Assembly (NCBI GenBank): GCA_940747215.1
Contig: CALNWS010000040.1
Span: forward strand, 1-41,969
DNA from: an uncultured Paraburkholderia sp.
GTDB lineage: Bacteria; Pseudomonadota; Gammaproteobacteria; Burkholderiales; Burkholderiaceae
Length of the DNA: 41,969 nucleotides
Direction: 5' to 3'
The notes beneath the pieces were generated by a model, which did no database searches, was not told where the DNA came from, and saw only the letters and a list, made by a program, of their open reading frames with translations. The position numbers and the translations under genes were made by a program. The stretch's first letter is position 1. Each line of letters begins with the position of its first letter. Shown one piece after another: positions 10,195 through 18,253 of the stretch.

Positions 10195-10664
10195 CTGTAT
10201 TCGCGCGAGTCGCGCAGCGGCGCTCGCTGCCGCGTTTACTTGCACTTGCTCTTCGTGCTGCGTGACGAAACCGATCTTCGTCAGATCACCGGCCTGCGCC
10301 GCCGACATCACTTCCGCGACTTTCTCGTACGGCACCTTGCGGTTCGCATCGAGATGCAGTTCGGGCTGCGGATTCGCTTGCGCCGCCTCTGCAATTTTCG
10401 CGCGCAATGCTTCGTCGTCGACTTTCTTGTCGTCCCACACATCACGTTGCCGTCGGCGTCGACAGCGACCGTGACCTGCGCAGGCTTGGTGTCTTCCTTC
10501 TGACTGCTCGCATGCGGCAGATCGATTTTGACCGCGTGACGGATCACGGGAATCGTCACCATGAAGACGATCAGGAGAACGAGCATGATGTCGACGAGCG
10601 GCGTCATGTTGATCTCGTTCATCAGGCCGTCGTCATCGTCACTTGAGAAGGGGCTCATTGCCAT
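10183..10664 (-). pseudogene. exbD: ExbD, frameshifted
   Basis: ExbD is the single-TM subunit of the ExbB/ExbD proton channel that energises TonB. The start reads MAMSPFSSDDDDGLMNEINM, then the TM anchor with the essential aspartate context (TPLVDIMLVLLIVFMVTIPV). At about 10438 the frame breaks: GATGTGTGGG has an extra TG relative to GATGTGGG, so the C-terminal periplasmic domain (WDDKKVDDEALRAKIAEAAQ ... DLTKIGFVT) is in another frame. The product would be truncated and scrambled after about residue 75. It lies 22 bp downstream of exbB. Confidence 0.92.
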
Positions 10665-10686
10665 AGGAATGCCTCGTCAGTGTCGA

Positions 10687-11389
10687 TCAGTTCGCGCGCT
10701 TGGCGAGACGCAGGCCGTCACCGCGCTTGGACGACGGCAGACGTGCGCCCGTTACGAAGAGTGCGTACAAACCGTGTGCGAAGCGGCTCAGCTTGGCGAC
10801 GATCGCCTTGTTGGCGCGCGTTAGTGCGTTCGTTGTAGCCGAGCACCGCGCGAATCGCGACGAAGAGGCCGAACGCGGTCATGATGAGCGTCTCGCCGAC
10901 CGGACCGGCAACCTGGTCGATCGACGATTGGCCGCTCGCACCGATTGCAAGCAGCGCGTGATAGATGCCCCACATCGTGCCGATCGACGCGAGAATCTCG
11001 AGGCCGCGCTGCCTGAAGGACACGATGGACGAAAGCGTGTCCTTCAGGCAGCGCGTAACCCAGTTCGACACGTCCATGCGGTCGTGCAGATGCGGTTGCG
11101 TCTGATGATGGTCGGCCGCCTCCTAGCCCGACAGCGCGAGCGCGAGGAACGGGTTGTCCTGTGGCGTGGACGAACCGGCACCGAGCTTCTTCAAGCCGTC
11201 GGCGAGATCGTCCGAATGCCAGAACGCCTGTTCGGCATTCTTCGTGAGACGCTTCAGGCGCATCACGTTCCACGCCTTGATGACGATCACACTCCACGAC
11301 ATCACCGACATGATCAACAGTGAGAGCGCGATACCGCGCGTCACGAAATCCCCTTGCGCCCACACGTACGCCAATCCGTAGTTTTGCAT
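10687..11389 (-). pseudogene. exbB: ExbB with stop, deletion, inversion scar and frameshift
   Basis: ExbB forms the pentameric proton channel around ExbD. The start MQNYGLAYVWAQGDFVTRGI at 11389 is preceded by AAGGAAT. Lesions in order: TAG at 11123-11125 (LALSG-stop-EAADHH, where CAG is expected); a segment at 11005-11055 that is a perfect 20-bp inverted repeat with its 11-nt loop reversed (the plus strand reads LKDTMDESVS, the expected protein text); loss of about ten codons of the conserved TAPFVGLFG segment (ASIG joins TMWGIYHAL directly); and a frameshift near 10825, after which the normal end (ANKAIVAKLSRFAHGLYALF ... LRLAKRAN) is in another frame, stopping at 10687-10689. The expected text comes from recalled ExbB sequences. 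Confidence 0.93.
11005..11055. repeat. Perfect 20-bp inverted repeat inside exbB
   Basis: Arms 11005-11024 and 11036-11055 are perfectly complementary with an 11-nt loop (ATGGACGAAAG). On the minus (coding) strand the loop appears reversed relative to the expected exbB text. This looks like a hairpin-mediated template switch that turned an imperfect palindrome into a perfect one. Confidence 0.9.
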
Positions 11390-11415
11390 TGCAATTCCTT
11401 TATTTGAAATCTGCT

Positions 11416-12078
11416 TCAATCGTCGAGATTGAAGTCGTAAGGTTGGGCGGTCGGGACCCGTACTGGCTGCCCGTTCTCGAGATAGGGTTTGCAGGCACTC
11501 GCGCGCACCGCGTCGAGCGCGGCGTCGTCGAGACGACTGAACCCGCTGCTCTTTTTCAACGCGACGTTTTCGAACTTGCCCGTCACGCCGACGATAAAGC
11601 TCACGATCACACGGCCGGTTTCACCACGGCGCCGCGAGAGCGCCGGGTAGTCGGGCTTGGCGATGTTGCACGTCAGATGTGAAATGTCCTTGGCGCCGTG
11701 ATCTCGAGCGTCTGACGACCGATGGCAGGCGCGGCTGGTGCTGGCGGTATAACGGGTGCTGGCGGCGTGGGCGCTGCAACCGGCGTCGGCGACGGTGCTT
11801 CCGCGACCGGCATCGGCGTTGGCTTGGGCGTTGATGTGGACTTCAGCTTCGGCTGGACTTTCGGCTTCGTGTGAACCGGCGGCGGCAGCAATTGCGCGGT
11901 CATCACGCGCGATTCCAGCGCGACCGGCTTGGGTGGGGTCGTGACGCGAAGTCAGGACCACGACCAGCAGCGCGACGTGAATCGCGGCCACTGCGGCGGT
12001 TGCTGTCAGTACGCGGGAGTTCGGGCGGTCTGAAGAGGCCAGCATGTTGCCGGCTGAAGCGGTGGGCGAGGCCTGCAT
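11416..12078 (-). pseudogene. tonB: TonB with out-of-frame proline-rich spacer
   Basis: TonB transmits the proton-motive force to outer-membrane receptors. The 220-residue frame stays open from a membrane anchor (residues 25-42, VLTATAAVAAIHVALLVVVL) to a good TonB C-terminal domain (YPALSRRRGETGRVIVSF ... SSGFSRLDDAALDAVR ... YDFNLDD). The middle (about 11690-11945) is read in the wrong frame: the expected spacer (TPPKPVALESRVMTAQLLPP, then PKPTPMPVAEAPSPTPVAAP) is in another frame. Two compensating shifts, near 11945 and 11690, bracket it. The encoded spacer is His/Ala-rich instead of Pro-rich. It might still bridge the periplasm, but with exbB and exbD broken it is best treated as decaying. 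Confidence 0.88.
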
Positions 12079-12126
12079 ATTAGCGTGGTGACGCGCTGCT
12101 CGCGCAGCGTGTCAGACAAAACTTCG

Positions 12127-12189
12127 TCATGTTCGGAAGATCAGTAACGAAATACACAAAGTAGTCACAAAACCAATCAGCAATTCCAT
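12127..12189 (-). CDS. Candidate 20-residue membrane peptide between bfd and tonB
   Basis: This is a very short frame, MELLIGFVTTLCISLLIFRT. A strong Shine-Dalgarno AAAGGAG (12197-12203) sits 7 bp before its ATG. The peptide is one hydrophobic helix. It lies directly upstream of tonB, whose own ATG (12078) lacks an obvious ribosome-binding site. It could be a small membrane protein or a translational leader. I do not recognise it. Confidence 0.4.
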   Translation of the reverse strand: MELLIGFVTTLCISLLIFRT

Positions 12190-12361
12190 TTCAAACTCCT
12201 TTTAACGGTTGAGCGGGATAGCTGGCTGGTACGAATACTGGCTTGCTGACGGCAGTGGGATAAACCTGAGCGCCTCTCGAAGAGAAGCGCCTGAAACTCT
12301 CGAAACGGAAAGCTTGGCGGCGCGGCTGATGCCGCACCGTCTGAAAACTTGGGCTAACGGC

Positions 12362-12610
12362 TTAAGCAGCCTTGCATTCGTAAAACGTCGTCAGCGGGAT
12401 GACCTGTGCCGTTGCCGGCGCGGCGTGTTCCAGACCGCAGCGGCTCGCGCAGACGCCGCTTTGCATCATGACGTCGCGCACGGACTCCGCGCACTTGCCA
12501 CAGCACAACGCGACTTCTAGCTCGAACTGGAGTTCGTCGAACGAATCGACACCTTCCGCGATCGAAGCTCGGATCTTGCGGTCAGAAACAGACTTGACAC
12601 AGACAATCAT
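12362..12610 (-). CDS. bfd: Bacterioferritin-associated ferredoxin with a missing cysteine
   Basis: Bfd is a [2Fe-2S] ferredoxin that reduces bacterioferritin to release stored iron. The product has 82 residues: MIVCVKSVSDRKIRASIAEG, then LEVALCCGKCAESVRDVMMQ. Family members begin MIVCVCxxVSDRKI, so the second cysteine of the CxC pair (Cys6) appears removed by a 3-nt in-frame deletion; C4 and the CGKC pair (C37, C40) remain. Three ligands instead of four make normal cluster binding doubtful. The length is normal for Burkholderia Bfd. It has a Fur-like site just upstream and heads the tonB-exbBD unit. Confidence 0.85.
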   Translation of the reverse strand: MIVCVKSVSDRKIRASIAEGVDSFDELQFELEVALCCGKCAESVRDVMMQSGVCASRCGLEHAAPATAQVIPLTTFYECKAA

Positions 12611-12631
12611 GGTCGGACATCATAACAAAAG

Positions 12632-12648
12632 TTAATGCGAATCATTAA
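12632..12648 (-). promoter_or_regulatory. Fur-box-like operator of the bfd-tonB-exbBD unit
   Basis: TTAATGCGAATCATTAA lies 22 bp upstream of the bfd start in AT-rich DNA. It is close to the AATGATAATCATTATC core of Fur sites, and its left and right arms are nearly symmetrical. Iron repression of bfd and the downstream energy-coupling genes is inferred. Confidence 0.65.
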
Positions 12649-12804
12649 TGTTTTGTTTGGTTCGTTTAGCAAGCCTTCAGGGTGATTTTTTGTAACAAAA
12701 CCAGCCTGTTAAAAAGGTTTCGTCTATGGGGCGGGGTGGCGGCGACCTGCCCAATACGCATGAAAATGCGCGGAATCTGGCTGGATTGATGCTGCGGAGA
12801 GGAT

Positions 12805-12825
12805 AAAAAAGGCCGTTTGGCGGTC
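12805..12825 (-). terminator. Probable murI terminator
   Basis: On the minus strand GACCGCCAAACGGCC forms a short stem with one mismatch and is followed by six T residues. It lies 12 bp after the murI stop codon. Confidence 0.5.
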
Positions 12826-12836
12826 TTGCGAGGCGC

Positions 12837-13745
12837 TTACGAGAGAATTGCTCGGCCTACCGCGGCCCGGGAGCTCAAATTGGCCGTCCGGCGCGACGGA
12901 ATCGCCACATGCTCGACAGCGGCCTCGATCAGCAGCAGCGAAGCGGCCAGTTGCTGCTGATGGCTTCCGTCGCCGGTAGAACAGAAACGGGGCGCGACCG
13001 TGAGTGCTTCGTCGGGCTGAGCGCGCAGGCCGTGCTGATCGAGCACGCGGCCCAATTGACGCGCAATAGCCACACTCGTGTCGATCAGCGTAAGCCGGTC
13101 GCCGACGATGTCGCGGATCGCCGCATTCAGAAACGGATAGTGCGTGCAGCCGAGCACGAGCGTGTCGGCGCCCGCGTCGAGCATCGGTTCGAGGTAGCCG
13201 CGCAGCAGCGCGCGCAATTCGGCGGAACCGACATCACAACGTTCCACGGCCTGCACGAGGTCATGACCCGGCTGACAGAGAAAGCGGCAGTCAGCGGCGT
13301 AGCGCGCGAGCAGGTCCTGAAAGCGGGCGCTGCGCAACGTGACTTGGGTAGCCAGCACGCCCGCGACGCGGGTTTTCGACTGCAGCGCGGCCGGCTTGAT
13401 GCCCGGTTCGACGCCCACCAGCGGAATCGGCAGCGCTTCGCGCGCCATTGCGATGGACTGAGCGGTCGCCGTATTGCACGCGACCACCAGCGCCTTCGCG
13501 CCTTGCTGCATCAACCACTGGCCGATGGTGAGCGTGCGGTCGGCGATGAAGTCGTCGTCGCGGTCGCCGTACGGCGCGTAAAGCGAATCGGCAACGTAGA
13601 GAATTGTTTCGTCGGGCAGTTCCGCCCGAACCGCCCGCAGCACCGACAATCCACCGAGCCCTGAGTCGAAAATCCCGACCGGCGCGTTTGCATTCGCGGC
13701 GACGGCGGAAACTCGGGCACTTGGGGACAGCGGGTGTGCAGACAT
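12837..13745 (-). CDS. murI: Glutamate racemase
   Basis: MurI converts L-glutamate to D-glutamate for peptidoglycan. The 302-residue product has PVGIFDSGLGGLSVLR (residues 22-37), YAPYGDR (56-62), the first catalytic cysteine in VVACNTAT (C90) and the second in LGCTHYPF (C200). The frame is open upstream to 13871, but the ATG at 13745 (MSAHPLSPSARVSAV) gives the normal short lead into GIFDSG. No lesion is seen. It is essential in most bacteria, so its preservation among decayed neighbours is expected. Confidence 0.96.
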   Translation of the reverse strand: MSAHPLSPSARVSAVAANANAPVGIFDSGLGGLSVLRAVRAELPDETILYVADSLYAPYGDRDDDFIADRTLTIGQWLMQQGAKALVVACNTATAQSIAMAREALPIPLVGVEPGIKPAALQSKTRVAGVLATQVTLRSARFQDLLARYAADCRFLCQPGHDLVQAVERCDVGSAELRALLRGYLEPMLDAGADTLVLGCTHYPFLNAAIRDIVGDRLTLIDTSVAIARQLGRVLDQHGLRAQPDEALTVAPRFCSTGDGSHQQQLAASLLLIEAAVEHVAIPSRRTANLSSRAAVGRAILS

Positions 13746-13773
13746 GGGCGTGGGGTCTCGCGTGGCGCGGCGA

Positions 13774-14497
13774 TCAGGTAACACCCAGCGGGACTGGGCA
13801 AAACGGGAAAGCAGGAAAGTGCGCCAGTATATCGCTCGCGCGGTGCCTGCTATCTCGTTTGAACGGATCAACGAGCGGTGACAGGCGGCGCGCAGCGAAA
13901 TCGAAGAGCGAGCGGGTGCCGAGCGGCAGCATCAGCAGAAAGCCGAATGCATGCGTGTACGCGCAGATGTCGAGGGGCGCGAGCGTCTGCGTGAGTCGGC
14001 GTGAAAGGATGATGTAGAGCGACTCGCAGCACACGGCGCCGAGCATCATCAGGTTGCCGGTGAACGACGTCGTGCCGTTCGCGCTCTCGTTCGCGTGCCC
14101 GCTTATGTGCCCGCCCACGTGCGCAAGATTGATGACCACCACACCGGCGATCGCGAGCACGATTAACGCGAGCGCGCGGCCATTCGGGCGCTCCTTGAGA
14201 ATCAGGCGCGACCACGGCGGGAATCGTGCTCGTGATGACGCCAGCGGTGACCGCGCTTGTGCGCTGTACGCCGCCGAGCATCAGCAGAGTGAAGCCGAAC
14301 ATGCCGAAGAGCGCCTGCAGAAACAGGTTGATCCATTCGTCGCATTTTACGCGACGCATTTTCGCTGCGCGCAAAAGCGGCCAGAGCACGGCGATCGCAA
14401 TGACGAAACGCAACTGCGCAAACAGAGGAACGGGAACGAACTCGACGATTGATTTACCGATTCCGACATTGTTGCCAACCAGCAGCATCGACGCCAA
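13774..14497 (-). pseudogene. DMT/EamA transporter, frameshifted and C-truncated
   Basis: EamA-type permeases have ten TM helices in two repeats. The N-terminal part reads [20 protein letters not shown] and [20 protein letters not shown]. Near 14210 the frame breaks (TIPAVVA, then [20 protein letters not shown] in another frame), continuing through GNLMMLGAVCCESLYIILSR to LFDFAARRLSPLVDP. The last three or so helices are absent, and sequence unrelated to the family runs on to a stop near the murI start. The N-terminus also starts abruptly next to the divergent acs gene. The substrate is unknown. Confidence 0.82.
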
Positions 14498-14507
14498 GGG
14501 GCTGTCG

Positions 14508-16499
14508 ATGTCTGCGATTGAATCGGTTCTTCACGAACGCCGTGTTTTCAAACCCTCCACTGAAACAGCGGCCCATGCGACGATTTCCGGCATGGACGCG
14601 TACAAGGCGCTCGCCGCCGAAGCGGAGCGCGATTATGAAGGTTTCTGGGGGCGCCTCGCTCGCGAGACGCTCAGCTGGAACAAGCCGTTCACCAAGGTGC
14701 TCGACGAATCCAACGCACCGTTCTACACGTGGTTCGAAGACGGCCAGATCAACGCGTCGTACAACAGCATCGACCGTCACGTCGAAACGGGTAACGGCGA
14801 GCGCGTCGGAATCATCTTCGAAGCCGACGACGGCACCGTCACCAACGTCACCTACAACGATCTGCTGCAACGTGTATCGCGCTTCTCGAACGCGCTGAAA
14901 AGGCGCGGCGTGAAGAAGGGCGACCGCGTGGTGATCTACACTACATGCCGATGTCGATCGAAGGCATCGTCGCGATGCAGGCCTGTGCGCGCATCGGTGC
15001 AACGCACTCGGTCGTGTTCGGCGGCTTCTCGTCGAAGTCGCTCAACGAACGTTTCGTCGACGTGGGCGCGGTCGCGCTCGTTACGTCCGACGAACAGATG
15101 CGCGGTGGCAAGGCACTGCCGCTCAAGAACATCGTCGACGAAGTGCTCGCCATGGGCGGCTGCGAAGCGGTAAAGAGCGTGATCGTCTTATCAGCGCACC
15201 GGCGGCAAGGTCGCGTGGCACGAAGGCCGCGATGTGTGGATGCACGAACTCACGCAGAACGAATCGGATCAGTGCGCGCCCGAATGGGTCGGCACCGAGC
15301 ATCCGCTCTTCATCCTTTACACGTCGGGTTCGACGGGCAAGCCGAAGGGCGTGCAGCACAGCACGGGCGGCTATCTGCTGTGGGCCGCGCAAACCATGAA
15401 TTGGACGTTCGACTGGAAGCCCACGGACGTGTTCTGGTGCACGGCCGACATCGGCTGGATCACGGGTCATAGCTACATCACGTATGGACCGCTGACGCTC
15501 GGCGGCACGCAGGTCGTGTTCGAAGGCGTGCCGACGTATCCGAACGCGGGCCGCTTCTGGGACATGATCGCGAAGCACAAGGTGTCGCTGTTCTATACGG
15601 CGCCTACCGCGATCCGCTCGCTGATCAAGGCCTCCGACGCCGATTCGAAAGTACATCCGAAGAGCTATGACCTTTACACGCTGCGCATCATTGGCACGGT
15701 CGGCGAGCCGATCAATCCGGAAGCGTGGGTGTGGTACTGCGAGAACGTCGGCGGCAGCCGTTGCCCGATCGTCGACACGTGGTGGCAAACGGAAACGGGC
15801 GGCCACATGATCACGCCGTTGCCGGGTGCCACGCCGCTCGTGCCGGGTTCGTGCACGTTGCCCGCTGCCGGGCATCATGGCGGCCGTGGTCGACGAGACC
15901 GGACAGGACGTGCCGAACGGGCAGGGCGGCATTCTCGTCGTGAAGCGCCCGTGGCCTTCCATGCTGCGTAACGTGTGGGGCGATCCGGACCGTTACAAGA
16001 AGAGCTACTTCCCCGAAGAACTCGGTGGCAAGCTGTATCTCGCCGGCGACGGCGCGGTGCGCGACAAGGACACGGCTTACTTCACGATCATGGGCCGTAT
16101 CGACGACGTGCTGAACGTCTCGGGTCACCGGCTCGGCACGATGGAAATCGAGTCGGCGCTGGTGTCGAGAATCCGCTCGTCGCGGAAGCGGCCGTGGTGG
16201 GCCGTCCCGATGCGACGACGGGCGAAGCGGTCTGCGCTTTCGTCGTGCTGAAGGGCGCGCGTCCGCAAGGCGAAGAGGCGGTCAAGCTCGCCAACGAACT
16301 GCGTACGTAGGTCGCCAAGGAGATCGGTCCGATCGCGAAGCCGAAAGACATCCGCTTCGGCGAGAACCTGCCGAAAATGCGTTCGGGCAAGATCATGCGG
16401 CGTCTGTTGCGCTCGCTCGCAAAGGGCGAAGAGATCACGCAGGACGTGTCCACGCTGGAGAACTCGGCGATTCTGGATCAGCTCGGCGAGTCGCTGTAA
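14508..16499 (+). pseudogene. acs: Acetyl-CoA synthetase, four frameshifts and one stop
   Basis: Acs makes acetyl-CoA from acetate, ATP and CoA. The span is 1992 nt, matching the usual ~660 codons, and the AMP-binding motif [14 protein letters not shown], the [11 protein letters not shown] motif and the acetylation-site motif [11 protein letters not shown] are readable. Lesions: a CTACA tandem duplication at 14936-14945 (after GDRVVIY); an extra T near 15187 (before [14 protein letters not shown]); an extra C near 15865 (before [13 protein letters not shown]); an extra GA near 16172 (before [14 protein letters not shown]); and TAG at 16308-16310, where Trp is expected before [14 protein letters not shown]. 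Each insertion duplicates its neighbour. It is clearly dead but recent, since the protein text is otherwise well kept. Confidence 0.96.
14936..14945. repeat. 5-bp tandem duplication in acs
   Basis: CTACA occurs twice in tandem; removing one copy restores the expected [11 protein letters not shown] reading. Confidence 0.85.
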
Positions 16500-16560
16500 C
16501 TGTCTTTTATCGCTAACGAGGGTGGGCCCGCTTTAAGGGGCTCAACCTTCGGATCATCGC

Positions 16561-16606
16561 AAAGCCACCGCGCGGACAATCCCGATTGCCTGCGCGGTGG
16601 CTTTTT
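16561..16606 (+). terminator. Terminator downstream of acs
   Basis: AAAGCCACCGCGC (16561-16573) pairs with GCGCGGTGGCTTT (16592-16604), with an 18-nt loop and a T-run to 16606. The A-run on the other side would also allow termination on the minus strand. Confidence 0.8.
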
Positions 16607-16619
16607 GATACATAGGCGC

Positions 16620-17029
16620 ATGGCCGCGCCGCATCACTCCTCTCACGCTACGTTGAGTCCCGCACCGGAACCGCCCGCGGTGTCGGCGGCGATGGCGCGC
16701 GCATCAGAAGTACTGGCGCTTCAACCTCGTATTGTGCCGCGTTGATGACGATCGGCTTCATCGTGCCGCTCGTGGCGCCCGCACTGGCCGGCGTGCGCTT
16801 CGGCGGCTTTCGCTTGCCTTTCTACTTTGGCGCGCAAGGTGCGATTCTGATCTACGTGGTGCTCATCGCGATTTACATCGTGCTGATGCAGCGTGCGGAC
16901 CGGCGCCTGCAACGCGCGTTCGATGCGGACCGCGACGCTGCGGCGGACTTGAAAGCAGACGCGAGCCCGAGCCTCCCCATGCAGGGGCGAACGCCGACGC
17001 GCGTTGCAGTCACCCGCCGCGGATACTGA
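16620..17029 (+). pseudogene. DUF4212 small symporter subunit, two frameshifts
   Basis: DUF4212 proteins (about 90-130 residues, two TM helices) pair with VC_2705-type sodium:solute symporters. The text runs in three frames: MAAPHHSSHATLSP from 16620, then KYWRFNLVLC in a second frame near 16712, then LMTIGFIVPLVAPALAGVRF and FPFYFGAQGAI-like text in a third from about 16745 to the stop at 17029. The first TM is split by the frameshifts. Located between acs and the large symporter subunit, it fits a carboxylate (acetate) uptake role by context. Confidence 0.85.
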
Positions 17030-17033
17030 GCCG

Positions 17034-17942
17034 ATGAAGCTCACGCACCGCCTGATCACGTCCTACGGGTTTTACACGCTCGGCTTTCTGCTCTTCATTT
17101 ACGTGATGTGGCGTATCGAGCGCAACATGGGTCCGGGCGTGTGGATCGGCTTGCGGCTATTGCCTCGTTGCGTTTCTGCTCGCGCCATACGTGCGCAAGC
17201 TCGCCCGCTACACAATTCCCGATTTTCTCGGCACGCGTTTTTCGAGCAACGCGGTGCGCGGACTCGCCGCGATCCTCTGCTCGTTCGTGTCTCTCGTCGC
17301 GCAGATTCAGGGCGTGGGGTTGATCGCGACGCGCTTCATCGGCGTCGACTTTGCCGTGGGTATCTTCTGCGGACTCGCGGGCATTCTCGTGTGTTCGTTT
17401 CTCGGCGGCATGCGTGCGGTGACGTGGACGCAGGTCGCGCAATACATCATCCTGATCGCGGCGATCCTGATTCCGGTTTCGATGATCGCACACAAGGACG
17501 GCCTCGGCTGGGTGCCGCAATTGGATTACGGGGGCCTGATGGCACGCGTCGAGACCCTCGAAAACAGGTGAGCGACGAACCGCTCGAACAGACCGTGCGC
17601 GCCGATTACCGGCGGCGCGCGCAACTGATGCAGGCGCGCCTCGACGCGCTGCCGAAGTCGTATTTCGACGAACGCGCGCGCCTGACAAAAGAGGTTGCCG
17701 ACTTGCGACGGCACAACGGGCCGCTGCGCGAGATCAAGGAGCGGGAGAGGGCGCTCGAACAGTTTCCGCGCGACGCCACCGCTGCTGTGCAGATCGTGTG
17801 GACGCAACGACGCGACGAAATGCTGATGCGTGCCGACGCGCCCGTGCCGATGCACGAGCCGTTCCCCACTGCGAGCGGCGACGACCGGCGCACGCACGAG
17901 CGCAATTTCCTGTCGCTGTTGCTGTGTCTGTCGCCCGGCTGA
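17034..17942 (+). pseudogene. VC_2705-type sodium:solute symporter, frameshifted and C-truncated
   Basis: This would be a carboxylate transporter of the SSS family. The start MKLTHRLITSYGFYTLGFLL is 5 bp after the DUF4212 stop. There is a frameshift near 17155; TM helices 2-5 (FLLAPYVRKLARYTIPDFLG ... SFLGGMRAVTWTQVAQYIIL) continue in another frame; a one-base loss near 17566 (GAAAACAGG) shifts again into the long soluble insert typical of this subfamily (VSDEPLEQTVRADYRRRAQL, LRRHNGPLREIKERERALEQ). Text stops at RNFLSLLLCL, where the IS21 fragment begins. The remaining helices, more than half the protein, are gone. Confidence 0.9.
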
Positions 17943-18250
17943 TCTGGCAGTGTGACAGGCCGCACGCCCATTTCAGCCGCAGTACTTCCTTCAGTTTGCG
18001 CATGCTCATCCGGTGTGCCGGCATCAACCTGTCTCCCCAAAAGGATCAAGGCCAACGCCCGTCGTTGATCACATGCGCAACACCACCGCCGGGCTCGAAA
18101 GGGTCATCGCGTTTCGGTCGCATGATCAGCTGTTTCGGTTCGCTGATCACCCATTCCGGGAACGTGATCACCCATTTCGGCAAGATGCTCGCTCGCTTCG
18201 AAAACCGCTGATCAGCGATCACCTTCAACCGAAAGGACGGATTCAGGATC
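17936..18250 (-). mobile_element. istA: IS21-family fragment: istA 5' end and terminal repeats
   Basis: On the minus strand from 18027 the text MRKLKEVLRLKWACGLSHCQ plus ISR matches the N-terminus of IstA transposases of the IS21 family. It stops at about 17936, where the symporter sequence begins. Upstream (18110-18250) are several TGATCA/GTGATCACCCATT-type units, the multiple terminal repeats of IS21 elements. The rest of istA and all of istB are absent, so this is a deletion remnant. The outer IS end lies just before the serine hydrolase start at 18254. The exact terminus cannot be placed from sequence alone. Confidence 0.78.
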
Positions 18251-18253
18251 AGC

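Noticed and set aside
12270..12291. Hairpin GCGCCTCTC/GAGAAGCGC between bfd and tonB as a terminator
   Set aside because: Short stem with a mismatch and no T-tract on the minus strand.
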